Below, piece after piece: positions 10,742 through 19,815 of a stretch of 64,000 nucleotides of DNA. The first letter of the stretch is position 1; the number at the start of each line of letters is the position of its first letter. The notes beneath the pieces were generated by a model, which had not been told where the DNA came from, did no database searches, and saw only the letters and a list, made by a program, of their open reading frames with translations. The position numbers were made by a program, and so were the translations under genes. The stretch is from Streptomyces fodineus (GTDB lineage: Bacteria > Actinomycetota > Actinomycetes > Streptomycetales > Streptomycetaceae), in assembly GCF_001735805.1 (NCBI RefSeq), contig NZ_CP017248.1, positions 744,001 to 808,000 on the forward strand, given 5' to 3'.

Positions 10742-12013
10742 TCAGGTGGAGAGCATGCCCCGGCCCAGCCAGTCCTTGGCGTCCCGCACGCCGGGCAGGG
10801 CGAAGAAGTAGCCGCCGCCCGTGGGCGAGATGTAGTCCACCAGGGGCTCGTCGATCAGCCGGGTCTGCACGGCCTCGAACTGGCGCTTGACGTCCTGGTT
10901 GTAGCAGCAGAACACCAGGCCCATGTCGAGGTTGCCGACGTTGTCCACGCCCCGGTCGTAGTTGTAGCCGCGGCGCAGGATGCGGGAGCCGTCGGTCTCG
11001 GCCTTGCGCGGGTTGGCGAGGCGGATGTGGGCGTCCAGCGGGATCGCGGTGCCGTGCGGGTCCTTGGCGTACTGGGGGATGTCGGTCTCCTTGGCGCCGT
11101 CGAGGGGTGCGCCGGTGTCCTTGCGGCGGCCGAACATCTTCTCCTGCTCGCTGAGCGAGACCCGGTCCCAGAACTCGACCAGCATCCGGATGATCCGGAT
11201 GACCTGGTAGCTGCCGCCCGCGGTCCAGGCGGGCTCGCCCTGGCCCTCGCCGACCCAGATCAGCTTGTTCGTCTCGCGCGCGGAGGTGACGTCCGGATTG
11301 GCGATGCCGTCCTTGAAGCCGAGCAGGTTGCGCTGGGCGCCGGTGGGGCGCGGGGCGTTCTGGAAGCCGTCGATGCGCCACTTGATCTGCATGGCGCCGC
11401 GGGTGTGCCGGGCGATGTCGCGCAGCGCGTGCAGCACGGTGTCCGTGCTCTGGGCGCAGATCTGCAGGGACAGGTCGCCGTGGCACTCCGCCGCGTTCAG
11501 GTTGTCGTTGGGGAAGGTCCGCATCGGGGTCAGCCGGGCCGGCCTGGCCTTGGCGAGACCGTAGCGGTCGTCGAAGAGGGAGGCGCCGACGCCGACGGTG
11601 ACGGTGAGGCCGTCCGAGGGGACCTCGGGGCCGAGGATGCCGTTGTCGGAGGGCGGCGCGCCGACGCCCAGGTCGGCGGGGGCGCCGCCGGAGGTGAGGA
11701 ACCGGGCCCGCTCGGTGATGGTCTTCAGCAGCTCGGTCAGGCCCTTGCGGTCGTCGGCTATGACGTCCAGCGAGACGAACGTGGCGGCGGCCGGCGCCGG
11801 GGTGACGATGCCTGCCTGGTGGGTGCCGTGGAAGGGGACCTTCGCGCCGCTGTCGGCGTTCGCCTGCTGGGCCTGCGCGGTGCCGCCGCCCTCGCCGAGG
11901 GCGAAGCCGCCGCCGGCCAGGACCGCTCCCGCGGCACCGGCACCCAGCGCGGTCCGCACGAAGGAGCGGCGGGCGGGGCCGACGGGGCAGGTCGGCGTGT
12001 CGGCGGTCGGCAT
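10742..12013 (-). CDS. efeB: EfeB-type deferrochelatase/Dyp peroxidase, Tat-exported
   Basis: A 423-residue dye-decolourising-type haem peroxidase of the EfeB class, exported by the Tat pathway ([13 protein letters not shown] followed by a hydrophobic stretch and AQA cleavage site). The hallmark GxxDG motif is present as GFKDGIANP, and the proximal haem histidine region lies in the C-terminal half. It is thought to oxidise Fe2+ or release iron from haem for EfeUO. The ATG at 12013 has GAAGGG nine bases upstream. An ATG at 12052 overlaps the upstream stop codon by one base and is an alternative translationally coupled start. It forms an operon with the fused EfeUO gene. Confidence 0.93.
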   Translation of the reverse strand: MPTADTPTCPVGPARRSFVRTALGAGAAGAVLAGGGFALGEGGGTAQAQQANADSGAKVPFHGTHQAGIVTPAPAAATFVSLDVIADDRKGLTELLKTITERARFLTSGGAPADLGVGAPPSDNGILGPEVPSDGLTVTVGVGASLFDDRYGLAKARPARLTPMRTFPNDNLNAAECHGDLSLQICAQSTDTVLHALRDIARHTRGAMQIKWRIDGFQNAPRPTGAQRNLLGFKDGIANPDVTSARETNKLIWVGEGQGEPAWTAGGSYQVIRIIRMLVEFWDRVSLSEQEKMFGRRKDTGAPLDGAKETDIPQYAKDPHGTAIPLDAHIRLANPRKAETDGSRILRRGYNYDRGVDNVGNLDMGLVFCCYNQDVKRQFEAVQTRLIDEPLVDYISPTGGGYFFALPGVRDAKDWLGRGMLST

Positions 12014-12051
12014 CGGTGGGTTCCCTTCGGTGTGCGGGTGCGCGGTGGTCA

Positions 12052-14079
12052 TCAGGCGGACTTCCGGATCTCGAGCAGGTCCGGGATCGGGGCGAGATCC
12101 TCCAGCAGCTGCCCGGTGGCGCCGTTCAGGCGCTGCCGGTCGGTCGCGGAGAGCTGGTCGACGGGGGTCCAGTGGGTGCCGTCGTGGGCCGCGTCCAGGA
12201 GCTTCTGCACGCGTGCGATGTCCGCGTCGACCGCAGGGAGCACCTGGGGTGCGCGGCTGAGCAGCGGCTTGAGGACGGTGAGCAGTTCACGGGTGCCGGA
12301 GAGGTTGGCGTCGGCGGTGGCGAGGTTCGTGCCGCTGCCCTGGTCGGTGTCGCCGGTCAGCTCGAACTGGAGGGTGTTCTCCAGGATCTCGTGCGCGCGC
12401 AGCGGCAGGTCGCCGGGGTCGAAGTCCTGGCTGGGGAAGGCCTTCTGCAGTCCTGCGGCGTCCGTGGCGAGCCGGCGGGCGGGAGCGGTGAGGTCCTTGG
12501 CGGACTGGCCGTGCCACAGGCCGTACTCGAGGCGGTGGAAGCCGGTGAAGTCCTTGTCCTGGACGCCGTTCGGCAGCCCGTCGGCCCGGCCGTTGATCTT
12601 CTTGTCGAAGTCCTCGAAGGTGCCGTAGGCGGCGCCGAGCGAGGAGTAGGTGCGGTGGGCGGTGAGCCAGTCGGTGCGGGCCTTGTCCAGGTGGTTGCCC
12701 TGGATGTCGTCGGCGAGGGTGCGGGTCTGGGCGACCAGGGTGGCCAGGCCCTGGCCGACGTACGTCTTGTACGCCTTCAGGGGTGCGGCGAGGTCCTGTT
12801 CGGAGACGGGGACGACCGGCTTGGCCGCGCCGCCGCCGCTGACGGTCACCGGCTTGGAAGTGACGGCCTTGCCGCCGGTGGGGACACAGCGCCAGGCGTA
12901 GGTGCCGCCGGCGACGGTGGCGACGAGGTCGCGGGTGGTGCCGGGGGCCAGGCCCTCGATCTCGCCGTAGACCGCGCTGGTCGAGGGGTCGATGAGGTAC
13001 ACCTCGGACGTCTTGCCGCCGGTGTTCTGCATCTGGAAGGTCTGCCGGCCCGGCCTGGGCGCGGTGAAGCCCTTGCCGCACTCGGTCTCGGAGACGGCGA
13101 CGGTCTGGTCACCGGCGGGCTTGGGCCGCGAGAGGGCGACGACGAGTCCGGCGATCACGGCGGGTACGGCGACCACGGCGGCCGGCACCACCCAGACCGG
13201 CCGGCGCCGCTCGGGCCGCTCGGCCTTCGGCTCCCGCACGGGGCGTTCCTTCGCGGCCTTGGGGGCCGTGGTCCGCACACCGCGCACGAACAGGGTCATC
13301 ACGACGGCCAGGTAGGCGGCGTAGGCCACCACCTGGAGCCAGGTCATGGTCGGGGTGAGGTTGAACACGCCCTGGATCAGGGTGCTGTACCAGGAACCGG
13401 CGTCGACGCCGCTCGCCAGGTCGACCGCGTAGGCCGTCTTGCCGGGCAGCACGCCGCCCTCCTGGAGGTCGCGCAGGCCGTAGCCGAGGACGCCGGCCGC
13501 GATGACGATCAGGACGGCGCCGGTGGCGGTGAAGAACTTCGTCAGGTTGATCTTCAACACGCGCCGGTACAGGCCCCAGCACAGGCCGGCCGCGAGGACG
13601 AGGCCGATGCCGGCGCCGGTCAGCGGTCCGGCCGACTCGCCGGCGGCCTGCGCGGTGGTCCACAGGAAGAGGGCGGTCTCCAGGCCCTCACGTCCGACCG
13701 CCAGGAAGGAGGTGAGGACCAGCACCCCGGAGCCCATGGCGAGGGCGCCGGTCACCTTCTCCTTCAGCTCGCCGGAGAGGCTGCGGGCCGAGCGGCGCAT
13801 CCAGAACACCATGGCGGTGACGAACGCGACGGCGATCACACTGAGGGTGCCGCCGAAGGCTTCCTGGGCGGTCTGCGGCATGGACGCGGCGGTGAAGGTG
13901 AGCACCGCACCGAAGCTCATCGCGACGGCGACGGCGGCCAGGACACCGGTCCACACCTGGGGCAGACGCGAGCGTGCCTCGGCCCTGACCAGGGTGGCGA
14001 CGAGGATGGAGACGATGAGTCCGGCTTCCAGTCCCTCCCTCAGTCCGATCAGGAAACTCGGAAACGCGTCGTCCCACAT
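12052..14079 (-). CDS. efeUO: fused EfeU-EfeO iron uptake permease
   Basis: A 675-residue protein joining two subunits that are separate in E. coli. Residues 1-270 are an FTR1/EfeU permease with about seven helices and both iron-binding motifs, [10 protein letters not shown] (about 14) and [10 protein letters not shown] (about 152). After a basic linker and one more helix (about 290-310) comes an extracytoplasmic cupredoxin-like domain (about 325-420), then an M75/EfeO domain (425-675) with the HxxE motif in [11 protein letters not shown]. This would capture periplasmic-side iron and hand it to the attached channel. The gene is followed by efeB with a one-base stop/start overlap. An iron-box-like site lies 23 bases upstream of the start. 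Confidence 0.92.
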   Translation of the reverse strand: MWDDAFPSFLIGLREGLEAGLIVSILVATLVRAEARSRLPQVWTGVLAAVAVAMSFGAVLTFTAASMPQTAQEAFGGTLSVIAVAFVTAMVFWMRRSARSLSGELKEKVTGALAMGSGVLVLTSFLAVGREGLETALFLWTTAQAAGESAGPLTGAGIGLVLAAGLCWGLYRRVLKINLTKFFTATGAVLIVIAAGVLGYGLRDLQEGGVLPGKTAYAVDLASGVDAGSWYSTLIQGVFNLTPTMTWLQVVAYAAYLAVVMTLFVRGVRTTAPKAAKERPVREPKAERPERRRPVWVVPAAVVAVPAVIAGLVVALSRPKPAGDQTVAVSETECGKGFTAPRPGRQTFQMQNTGGKTSEVYLIDPSTSAVYGEIEGLAPGTTRDLVATVAGGTYAWRCVPTGGKAVTSKPVTVSGGGAAKPVVPVSEQDLAAPLKAYKTYVGQGLATLVAQTRTLADDIQGNHLDKARTDWLTAHRTYSSLGAAYGTFEDFDKKINGRADGLPNGVQDKDFTGFHRLEYGLWHGQSAKDLTAPARRLATDAAGLQKAFPSQDFDPGDLPLRAHEILENTLQFELTGDTDQGSGTNLATADANLSGTRELLTVLKPLLSRAPQVLPAVDADIARVQKLLDAAHDGTHWTPVDQLSATDRQRLNGATGQLLEDLAPIPDLLEIRKSA

Positions 14080-14101
14080 GCCCTGCTGCCCTCCCTGTTA
14101 G

Positions 14102-14120
14102 TTAGTGAAGGCATACCTTA
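14102..14120. promoter_or_regulatory. iron-box-like site (DmdR/IdeR type)
   Basis: TTAGTGAAGGCATACCTTA matches 13 of 19 positions of the DtxR-family iron box TTAGGTTAGGCTAACCTAA, with the TTAG, AGGC and ACCT blocks kept. It sits 23-41 bases upstream of the efeUO start, where a DmdR1-like repressor would act when iron is plentiful. The match is partial, so the call rests on sequence plus the iron-uptake context. Confidence 0.55.
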
Positions 14121-14214
14121 CCTTCGCGACCATCATGGCGATGTCGATGTAGTCAGCCGGTCACAAAGCGGCAATGGACAGGTAAAGCCCGGGAACGAAG
14201 GCCACCCTCCGTTC

Positions 14215-14249
14215 GTCTACAGGTCGATAGACCGTCTACAAATGTGTAG
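14215..14249. promoter_or_regulatory. TACA/TGTA dyad upstream of dedA operon (BlaI-like operator candidate)
   Basis: The segment holds two direct copies of GTCTACA (14215-14221 and 14234-14240). The second forms the dyad CTACAAATGTGTAG (14236-14249), five base pairs per arm around four bases. TACA/TGTA dyads are the core of BlaI/MecI operators, and a BlaI-family gene with its own dyad lies at 21.4 kb. The site is 42 bases upstream of the dedA start. The spacer is longer than in classical bla operators, so binding is uncertain. Confidence 0.4.
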
Positions 14250-14290
14250 TCGGATCTTGTCGAGAAAGTCGATGGAAAGGGCGTACGGCG

Positions 14291-14956
14291 ATGGCCGCTT
14301 CCCCCCACCTGGCGTCGCAGCTCGCGGTCAACGTGCTCGACGCCCACTCCCTGCTCGCCGCGTTCGGCGTGCTCGGCGTCGGCGTGGTGCTCTTCGCGGA
14401 GACGGGCCTGCTGATCGGGTTCTTCCTGCCCGGGGACTCACTGCTGTTCACGGCGGGGCTGCTGTGCACCGGCTCGTCCGACCGGGGGGTGCACCTGACG
14501 CTCGGACCGCTGCTCGTCGCGGCGGCCGTCGGCGCCCTGGCCGGCTCGCAGTGCGGGTTCCTGCTCGGCCGTAAGGCGGGCGGCGCCCTGCTGGCCCGCA
14601 GCCGGTCGGCGAAGCTGCGCGAGGGCGCACAGCGCGCCGAGGAGCTGCTGGAGCGGTACGGGCACGCGAGAGCGATCGTGCTCGCCCGCTTCGTCCCGGT
14701 GGTGCGTACGGTGCTGAACCCGATGGCGGGCGCCCTCGGCGTCCCCGCCCGGACCTTCACCCTCTGGCAGGTGGCGGGCGGGCTCGTGTGGAGCCTCGGT
14801 CTCACCCTCGCCGGATACGCACTGGGCTCCTCGATCCCGAACGTCGACAAGTACCTGCTGCCGGTGATCGCCCTGATCGTCCTCGTGTCCCTGCTCCCGC
14901 TCGCCGCCGAGGTGCTGCGCTCCCGCAGGGCGGCCAAGGAGGAGGCCCGCGGATGA
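14291..14956 (+). CDS. DedA-family membrane protein
   Basis: A 221-residue integral membrane protein of the DedA/SNARE-associated family. It shows the N-terminal FAETGLLIGFFLPGDSLLF motif with acidic and GxxLPG residues, and the amphipathic central motif containing RFVPVVRTVLNPMAGAL, where the arginines are usually essential. DedA members include undecaprenyl-phosphate flippases that return the cell-wall lipid carrier to the cytosol. The next two genes encode PAP2 phosphatases, which fits a lipid-carrier recycling unit. A GGAAAGGGC stretch lies upstream of the ATG. Its stop overlaps the next start (ATGA). Confidence 0.92.
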   Translation: MAASPHLASQLAVNVLDAHSLLAAFGVLGVGVVLFAETGLLIGFFLPGDSLLFTAGLLCTGSSDRGVHLTLGPLLVAAAVGALAGSQCGFLLGRKAGGALLARSRSAKLREGAQRAEELLERYGHARAIVLARFVPVVRTVLNPMAGALGVPARTFTLWQVAGGLVWSLGLTLAGYALGSSIPNVDKYLLPVIALIVLVSLLPLAAEVLRSRRAAKEEARG

Positions 14957-15561
14957 CGCAGACCCTGTCGGGCTCGCACGTCGACGGGCCGCTCTACATC
15001 GACGTGGTGGACCTAGCCCACCGCTCCCCCGGCTGGCTGGACGGCACGATCGCCGTGTGGTCGGCGTACGGCCTGGCGGTGTTCGCGCTGCTCATGATCG
15101 TGGGCTGGTGGCGGGCCCGCCGGGACGGGGCGACCGCTGCCATGACGGCGCTGACCGTGCCGGTGGCGGTGGTCGTGGCGTTCGCCGTGAACAGCGCCGT
15201 GAAGCCGCTGGTGGCCGAGGACCGGCCGTGCCGTGGCCTGGCCTTCCGCACGCTGGAGGCGTGTCCCGCGCGGGGCGACTGGTCGTTCCCGAGCAATCAC
15301 ACCGCGGTCGCCTTCGCCGCGGCCGTCGCCCTGTTCTTCGTCTCGCAGCGGCTGGGCGCGGTGGCGTCGGTGTGCGCGCTCGCCATGGCGGCCTCCCGGG
15401 TCTGGGTCGGGGTGCACTATCCGCACGACGTCGTCGCCGGGGCGGCGCTCGGCTCGCTGGTCGGCTTCCTCGCGATGATCGTCCTGCGGCGGTGGCCGAC
15501 GGGCCTGGCGGGGCGGCTGGCCGGCACCTGGATCCGCCCGCTGCTGTCCACTACGGCATGA
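14953..15561 (+). CDS. PAP2-family phosphatase, first of two
   Basis: A 202-residue membrane phosphatase with about five helices. The three PAP2 signature motifs are complete: KPLVAEDRPC (KxxxxxxRP), PSNHT (usually PSGH) and SRVWVGVHYPHD (SRxxxxxHxxxD, catalytic histidine). Likely substrates are undecaprenyl pyrophosphate or phosphatidic acid-type lipids on the outer membrane face. The start overlaps the dedA stop by four bases and its own stop overlaps the next start in the same way, which indicates translational coupling. Confidence 0.92.
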   Translation: MTQTLSGSHVDGPLYIDVVDLAHRSPGWLDGTIAVWSAYGLAVFALLMIVGWWRARRDGATAAMTALTVPVAVVVAFAVNSAVKPLVAEDRPCRGLAFRTLEACPARGDWSFPSNHTAVAFAAAVALFFVSQRLGAVASVCALAMAASRVWVGVHYPHDVVAGAALGSLVGFLAMIVLRRWPTGLAGRLAGTWIRPLLSTTA

Positions 15562-16313
15562 GGGCCAGAAACCTCGCCGACCCGGCGGGGACGGTCGCCC
15601 TGGGCGCCTGGATGGCGTTCGCGGCGCTGGCCGCGGTGCTGGTCAGCGACCAGGGCGGCCCGCTCTACCTGGACCAGGGCCTGCTGTCCTGGTCCGTCGG
15701 GCACCGCCCGCCGGTGGCGCTGGCGGTGGCCCGCGGGCTGACCGCCACGGGCACCGGCGTCGTGCCGTATGTCCTGGCGGTCCTGGCCGGCGTGATCGCG
15801 GGGCGCACCGCACGGCAGCGGCTGACGGCCGTCCTGCTGGCCGTGGTCTGCCTCGGCGGGGGCCAGGCCGTGCGCTACGGCGTCATGGACCTGGTCCGCC
15901 GGGCCCGGCCGCCGGCGTACGACTGGCAGACACACGCCTCCGGCTGGTCGTTCCCCTCGGGCCACACCACCACGGCCGCGCTGGCTGCCGGCCTGCTGAT
16001 CACGGCCCTCTGGCTACGCGCCCCGCACGGCCGTACCGTGCTGTGTCTGCTGGTCGCCTGCTGGGGAGCGGGGGTCGGACTGACCCGCGTCTTCCTGGGC
16101 GTGCACTGGTTCACCGACGTGATCGGCGGCTGGCTGTTCGCCATCGGCTGGCTCGGTGTCTTCGTCTGCGCGGTGGCCCGGTGGCTGCCCGGTCGATACC
16201 TTCCCCGTGCACCGGAGGAGCCGGGCACATCGCACAATGACACGGCCGACCGGCCGGTGGAGAGACATGCGACCCAGGATCCTCATCGTCGAGGACGATC
16301 ACGCCCTGCGTGA
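15558..16313 (+). CDS. PAP2-family phosphatase, second of two
   Basis: A 251-residue membrane phosphatase. Its motifs are RRARPP, PSGHTTTAAL and TRVFLGVHWFTDVIGG, so the catalytic residues are present, although the first block is less canonical than in the preceding paralogue. About six helices are predicted. The last 40 residues are hydrophilic and encoded in a 47-base overlap with the response regulator gene, an unusual overlap length that could couple the two. It may share the lipid-carrier dephosphorylation role of its neighbour. Confidence 0.9.
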   Translation: MRARNLADPAGTVALGAWMAFAALAAVLVSDQGGPLYLDQGLLSWSVGHRPPVALAVARGLTATGTGVVPYVLAVLAGVIAGRTARQRLTAVLLAVVCLGGGQAVRYGVMDLVRRARPPAYDWQTHASGWSFPSGHTTTAALAAGLLITALWLRAPHGRTVLCLLVACWGAGVGLTRVFLGVHWFTDVIGGWLFAIGWLGVFVCAVARWLPGRYLPRAPEEPGTSHNDTADRPVERHATQDPHRRGRSRPA

Positions 16314-16944
16314 CGTGCTGCGCCGTGGTCTGCACGACGAGGACTTCGACACGGTCTGCGCCGGCGACGGCGCCACCGCCCTGCGGCTGGCGGCACCGGA
16401 CGTGTCCGCCGTCGTACTGGACGTCGGCCTGCCCGACGCCGACGGCCGCGACGTCTGCCAGGCGATGCGCGCGGGCGGCTTCCTCGCCCCGGTCGTCTTC
16501 CTGACCGCGCGGCACGGACTGACCGACCGGCTGTCCGGCTTCTCGGCCGGCGGCGACGACTATCTCCCCAAGCCGTTCCACCTCGCCGAGCTGGCCGCCC
16601 GGCTGCGCGCCGCCCTGCGCCGGGCCGCGCCCCCGACCGCGTCCCCGGCCGCGTCCGCCGCCGCGGACGGACTGGTGCTGGACGCGGTCCGGCACAGCGC
16701 CACCGTGCAGGGCAGGCGGGTCGATCTCACCCCGACGGAGTTCCGGCTGCTGGCGGCGCTCACCGCGGCCGGCGGGGAGCTGGTGCGCCGCCGTGATCTG
16801 GTCCGCGCGGGCTGGCCGGAGGGGGCACAGGTCAGCGACAACACGCTGGACCAGTACCTGACCCGGCTGCGCCGCAAGCTGCGCACGGCGGGCAGCGAAC
16901 GGACCATCGCCACGGCACGAGGGATCGGCCACCGCCTGACATGA
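16267..16944 (+). CDS. OmpR-family response regulator
   Basis: A 225-residue two-component regulator. The receiver domain (1-118) has the acidic pair EDD at 9-11, the phospho-acceptor Asp52 in VVLDVGLP and the conserved lysine in LPKPF. The C-terminal winged helix (about 130-225) carries LTPTEFRLLAAL and DNTLDQYLTRLRRKL. The ATG is preceded by GGAGAG. It overlaps the end of the PAP2 gene and is followed by its histidine kinase with a four-base overlap, so it probably controls this membrane-lipid operon or the wider envelope response. Confidence 0.95.
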   Translation: MRPRILIVEDDHALRDVLRRGLHDEDFDTVCAGDGATALRLAAPDVSAVVLDVGLPDADGRDVCQAMRAGGFLAPVVFLTARHGLTDRLSGFSAGGDDYLPKPFHLAELAARLRAALRRAAPPTASPAASAAADGLVLDAVRHSATVQGRRVDLTPTEFRLLAALTAAGGELVRRRDLVRAGWPEGAQVSDNTLDQYLTRLRRKLRTAGSERTIATARGIGHRLT

Positions 16945-18377
16945 GGTTTCCGCACCGCATGCCCTCACCGGGCACCCGCGCCCGACCGCTGCCCGGCCGC
17001 GGGGGGCCGTTCCTCAGCCGTACGGCGCCGCGCCTCGCCCGTCTCGCACCCCGCACCCTGCGCGGCCGGCTCTCCCTGGTCGCGCTGACCACCGCCGCGC
17101 TGCTGATGGTGATCCTCACCGTCGCCTTCAACACCGTGGTCCGCCACCGTCTCCAGCGGGAGGCGGACGACGAGCTGCGCACCCGCGCGGCGGCGGTCGC
17201 CACGACCATCGACACCCGTCACGGGCGGGTCCGGGTGCTGGAGACCTCCGGCGACCGGCTCCTGGACACCAATGCGTGGATCTATGCGGGCGGCAGGCTG
17301 CTGGAACGGCCGCCGTCCGGCGCCGGCACGCTCACCCGCGCCGCCGATGCCCTGACCGCGCGCGGCCGGCGCGGCTGCGCCACGGTGCACGGCCCCGACG
17401 CGGTACGGCTGTGCGCGGTGCCGGTGCCCGGTGCGACGGGCCGGGCCACCGTGGTCACGGCGCTGGACCTCGCGCCGTACCGGAGTTCGGCCAAGACGCT
17501 GCTGCTGGGCTCGTTCGCGCTGGACGCGGTGATGCTCGCCTGCACCTATGCGCTGACCCGGCTGGCGGTGGGCCGGGCGCTGCGGCCGGTGCGCATGATG
17601 ACGGACCAGGCGACGCAGTGGAGTGCCGTGGGATCCGAGGAGCGCTTCGCGGGCCGTGGCCGGCCGGCCGAACTGGCCGCGCTCGGCGGCTCGTTGGACG
17701 CGCTGCTGGACCGGATCCGGGCGGTGCTGCGCCACGAGCGGCAGCTGACCGGGGAGCTGTCGCACGAACTGCGCACCCCGCTCAGCCGGATCGTCGCCGA
17801 ACTGGACTGGTGGGGCTCCCGGCCGCGCTCCGACGCCGAGACCCGCGCGTCCCACGAGGTCATGGCGGAGGCCGCGCAGTCGATGCGCACCATCTGCGAC
17901 ACCTTGCTGGACGAGGCCCGCGAGGGAGTGCCGACGGCGCCCGGCACCGCCGACGTGCCGACGGTGCTGCACCGCCTGTCCGCTTCCGTGGCCCCGCCGG
18001 ATCCGGTACGGGTCGCCGTCGGAGGCGGCCCGGGGCCGCTCACGGCGGGGGTCCAGCCGGCGCTCCTCGAACGGATCGTCAGCCCGTTGCTGGCCAACGC
18101 CGTGCGGTACGCCCGTACGACGGTCACGCTCACCGCTTGCCGGATGCCCGGCGGGGTACGGGTCGAGGTCACCGACGACGGCCCGGGCGTGCCCGAAGCC
18201 TTCACGGACCGGCTCTTCCAGCCCGGCAAGCGGGCCGATCCCGGCGACGGGCACGGCGGGGCGGGACTCGGGCTGTCGCTCGCCCGGCGCCTGGCCCGCT
18301 CCGCCGGCGGGGAGGTGTGCCACGACCCCGGGCACGAGCCCGGGGCGCGGTTCGTGGTCACCCTGCCCGCCGGATGA
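16941..18377 (+). CDS. sensor histidine kinase
   Basis: A 478-residue membrane sensor kinase and the cognate partner of the preceding regulator. It has two transmembrane helices (about 44-66 and 186-206) flanking an extracytoplasmic sensor of about 120 residues, a HAMP-like linker, a HisKA domain with His275 in ELSHELRTPL, and an ATPase domain with NAVRYA (N box), DDGPGV (G1) and GGAGLGLSLA (G2). The extracytoplasmic region has two cysteines (RRGCATV and VRLCAV) that could form a disulfide. Confidence 0.94.
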   Translation: MRFPHRMPSPGTRARPLPGRGGPFLSRTAPRLARLAPRTLRGRLSLVALTTAALLMVILTVAFNTVVRHRLQREADDELRTRAAAVATTIDTRHGRVRVLETSGDRLLDTNAWIYAGGRLLERPPSGAGTLTRAADALTARGRRGCATVHGPDAVRLCAVPVPGATGRATVVTALDLAPYRSSAKTLLLGSFALDAVMLACTYALTRLAVGRALRPVRMMTDQATQWSAVGSEERFAGRGRPAELAALGGSLDALLDRIRAVLRHERQLTGELSHELRTPLSRIVAELDWWGSRPRSDAETRASHEVMAEAAQSMRTICDTLLDEAREGVPTAPGTADVPTVLHRLSASVAPPDPVRVAVGGGPGPLTAGVQPALLERIVSPLLANAVRYARTTVTLTACRMPGGVRVEVTDDGPGVPEAFTDRLFQPGKRADPGDGHGGAGLGLSLARRLARSAGGEVCHDPGHEPGARFVVTLPAG

Positions 18378-18504
18378 CGGCCGTCAGACCGTCTGCAGTG
18401 GACGGTGACTGCGGGCACCTTGTTCCGCTGAGGGCTTGGCGCGGCGCGGGGTCAGGGCGTGGCGTGCGGTCCGGCCGGTGGAGCTTCTTCAGGGCGCCCC
18501 GGGC

Positions 18505-18834
18505 CTACGGGGAGCCGGAGTCCTCGGAGTAGAAGCCGCGCTTCTCGTACAGGCCGCCTGCCGCGTCGTGGCCGAAGACGCGGCCGCGTCCGCCCCCGGG
18601 CGAGGTGAGGCCGTAGCCGGCGAGCAGCGGGAGGACGGCGAGGCCCCCGCATGGCCTTCGCGAGGTTCCGGCGGATCGTGGCCGCGAGCCTGGTCGCCTT
18701 TGCCGCACCACCTCGACGGCCAGGCCTACGGTGCCGGCGAATGCGCCGGCCGTGAAGTCGTCCGCGGGGCGCACCTTCTCCGGGTCGCGCTGGGCGATGA
18801 GGTTGCGGCCGGGGCGAGGGAGACTCCCCGTCCC
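18505..18834 (-). pseudogene. frameshifted C-terminal remnant of an unrecognised protein
   Basis: Strongly G/C-ended codons on the minus strand give protein-like text in successive frames. It runs from RDPEKVRPADDFTAGAFAG, through AKATRLAATIRRNLAKAM, to a C-terminus FGHDAAGGLYEKRGFYSED. No single frame covers all three, so at least two frameshifts are needed, and no start codon is found. It lies directly downstream of the UPF0104-type gene on the same strand. I cannot name the family. The rest of the 18378-18504 gap shows nothing else. Confidence 0.4.
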
Positions 18835-19815
18835 TCACAGGGCTTTGCGCCGCACCAGCAGCGCGAGCACCAGCAGGCCGGGAAGCAGGGGCAGCCACAC
18901 GGTCAGCAGCCGGTAGCCGAGCACGGCGGAGGCGGCGGCCGAGCCGGGGGCGCCGGAGACGGTGAGGGCGAGGGCGAGCGCCGCGTCCAGGGAACCCAGG
19001 CCGCCCGGGGTCGGCAGCAGGGCGGCGGCGCTGCTGGCGGCGAGGTACAGCAGGGCCACCTGGAGCGGGGGCAGCGGAAGTTCGATCGCCTGGGTGACGG
19101 CGATGAGGACCAGGCAGTGCAGCGCGGCGAAGGCGAGGGAGCCGCCCCACAGGGCCACCGCTCGCGCCGGGCAGGCGTGCAGGGCGCGGATGTCGGCCAG
19201 GACGGCCGACAGGGCCCGGCGGCAGCGCGCCCACCAGGGGGTCGCCGGCAGGGCCGCGAGCAGGACGAGTCCGCCCAGGGCGACGGCGAGGGTCGTCGGG
19301 GTGAGGTGCGGCGGGCGGAGCAGGCCCGGGCAGGCCGGGGCGAGCAGCGCGATCAGTGCCAGGCGGACGGCGGCGCCGGCGGTGGCCTTGACGGCGAGGG
19401 CGCTGGCCGAGCGGCCCGCGGGCAGTCCGCAGCGCATCAGGAACCGCAGGTTCACCGCGCCGGCGCCGAGTCCGGCGGGCAGCAGGTGGTTGGCGGCGGA
19501 GGCGGCGAACTGGGCGGCGACCAGCCGGGGCCGGGGCAGCCGTCGTACGACCGCGCCCTGCTGGGCGAGCGCCGAGGCCGCCCAGGTGCCGACGGCCGCG
19601 GTCGCGCCGAGCAGCAGCCAGCCCTGGTCGGCCCCGGCCAGCCGCCCGGCCCCGCTCTCCAGGGCGGGCCAGTGCCGACGGGCCAGGTACAGCCCGCCGA
19701 GCAGGACGGCGAACAGGACGCCGGCGTGCCAGTAGGCATGCCGGCGGCCGAGGGAGGTGGCGGGTTGCGGCGGGGACGTGACCGGCGGTCCCTCGGTATG
19801 GAGCGGGGACGTCAT
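18835..19815 (-). CDS. UPF0104/LPG-synthase-like integral membrane protein
   Basis: A 326-residue polytopic membrane protein with about eight helices, resembling the flippase portion of lysylphosphatidylglycerol synthases (AglD/UPF0104 group). Typical signs are AANHLLPAGLGAGAVNLRFL near residue 110 and the late motif LLPTPGGLGSLDAAL (about 260). There is no C-terminal aminoacyl-transferase domain. Such stand-alone proteins are thought to move or bind polyprenyl- or glyco-lipids. Its ATG overlaps the stop of the upstream glycosyltransferase-like gene (ATGA), so the two are co-translated. Confidence 0.85.
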   Translation of the reverse strand: MTSPLHTEGPPVTSPPQPATSLGRRHAYWHAGVLFAVLLGGLYLARRHWPALESGAGRLAGADQGWLLLGATAAVGTWAASALAQQGAVVRRLPRPRLVAAQFAASAANHLLPAGLGAGAVNLRFLMRCGLPAGRSASALAVKATAGAAVRLALIALLAPACPGLLRPPHLTPTTLAVALGGLVLLAALPATPWWARCRRALSAVLADIRALHACPARAVALWGGSLAFAALHCLVLIAVTQAIELPLPPLQVALLYLAASSAAALLPTPGGLGSLDAALALALTVSGAPGSAAASAVLGYRLLTVWLPLLPGLLVLALLVRRKAL

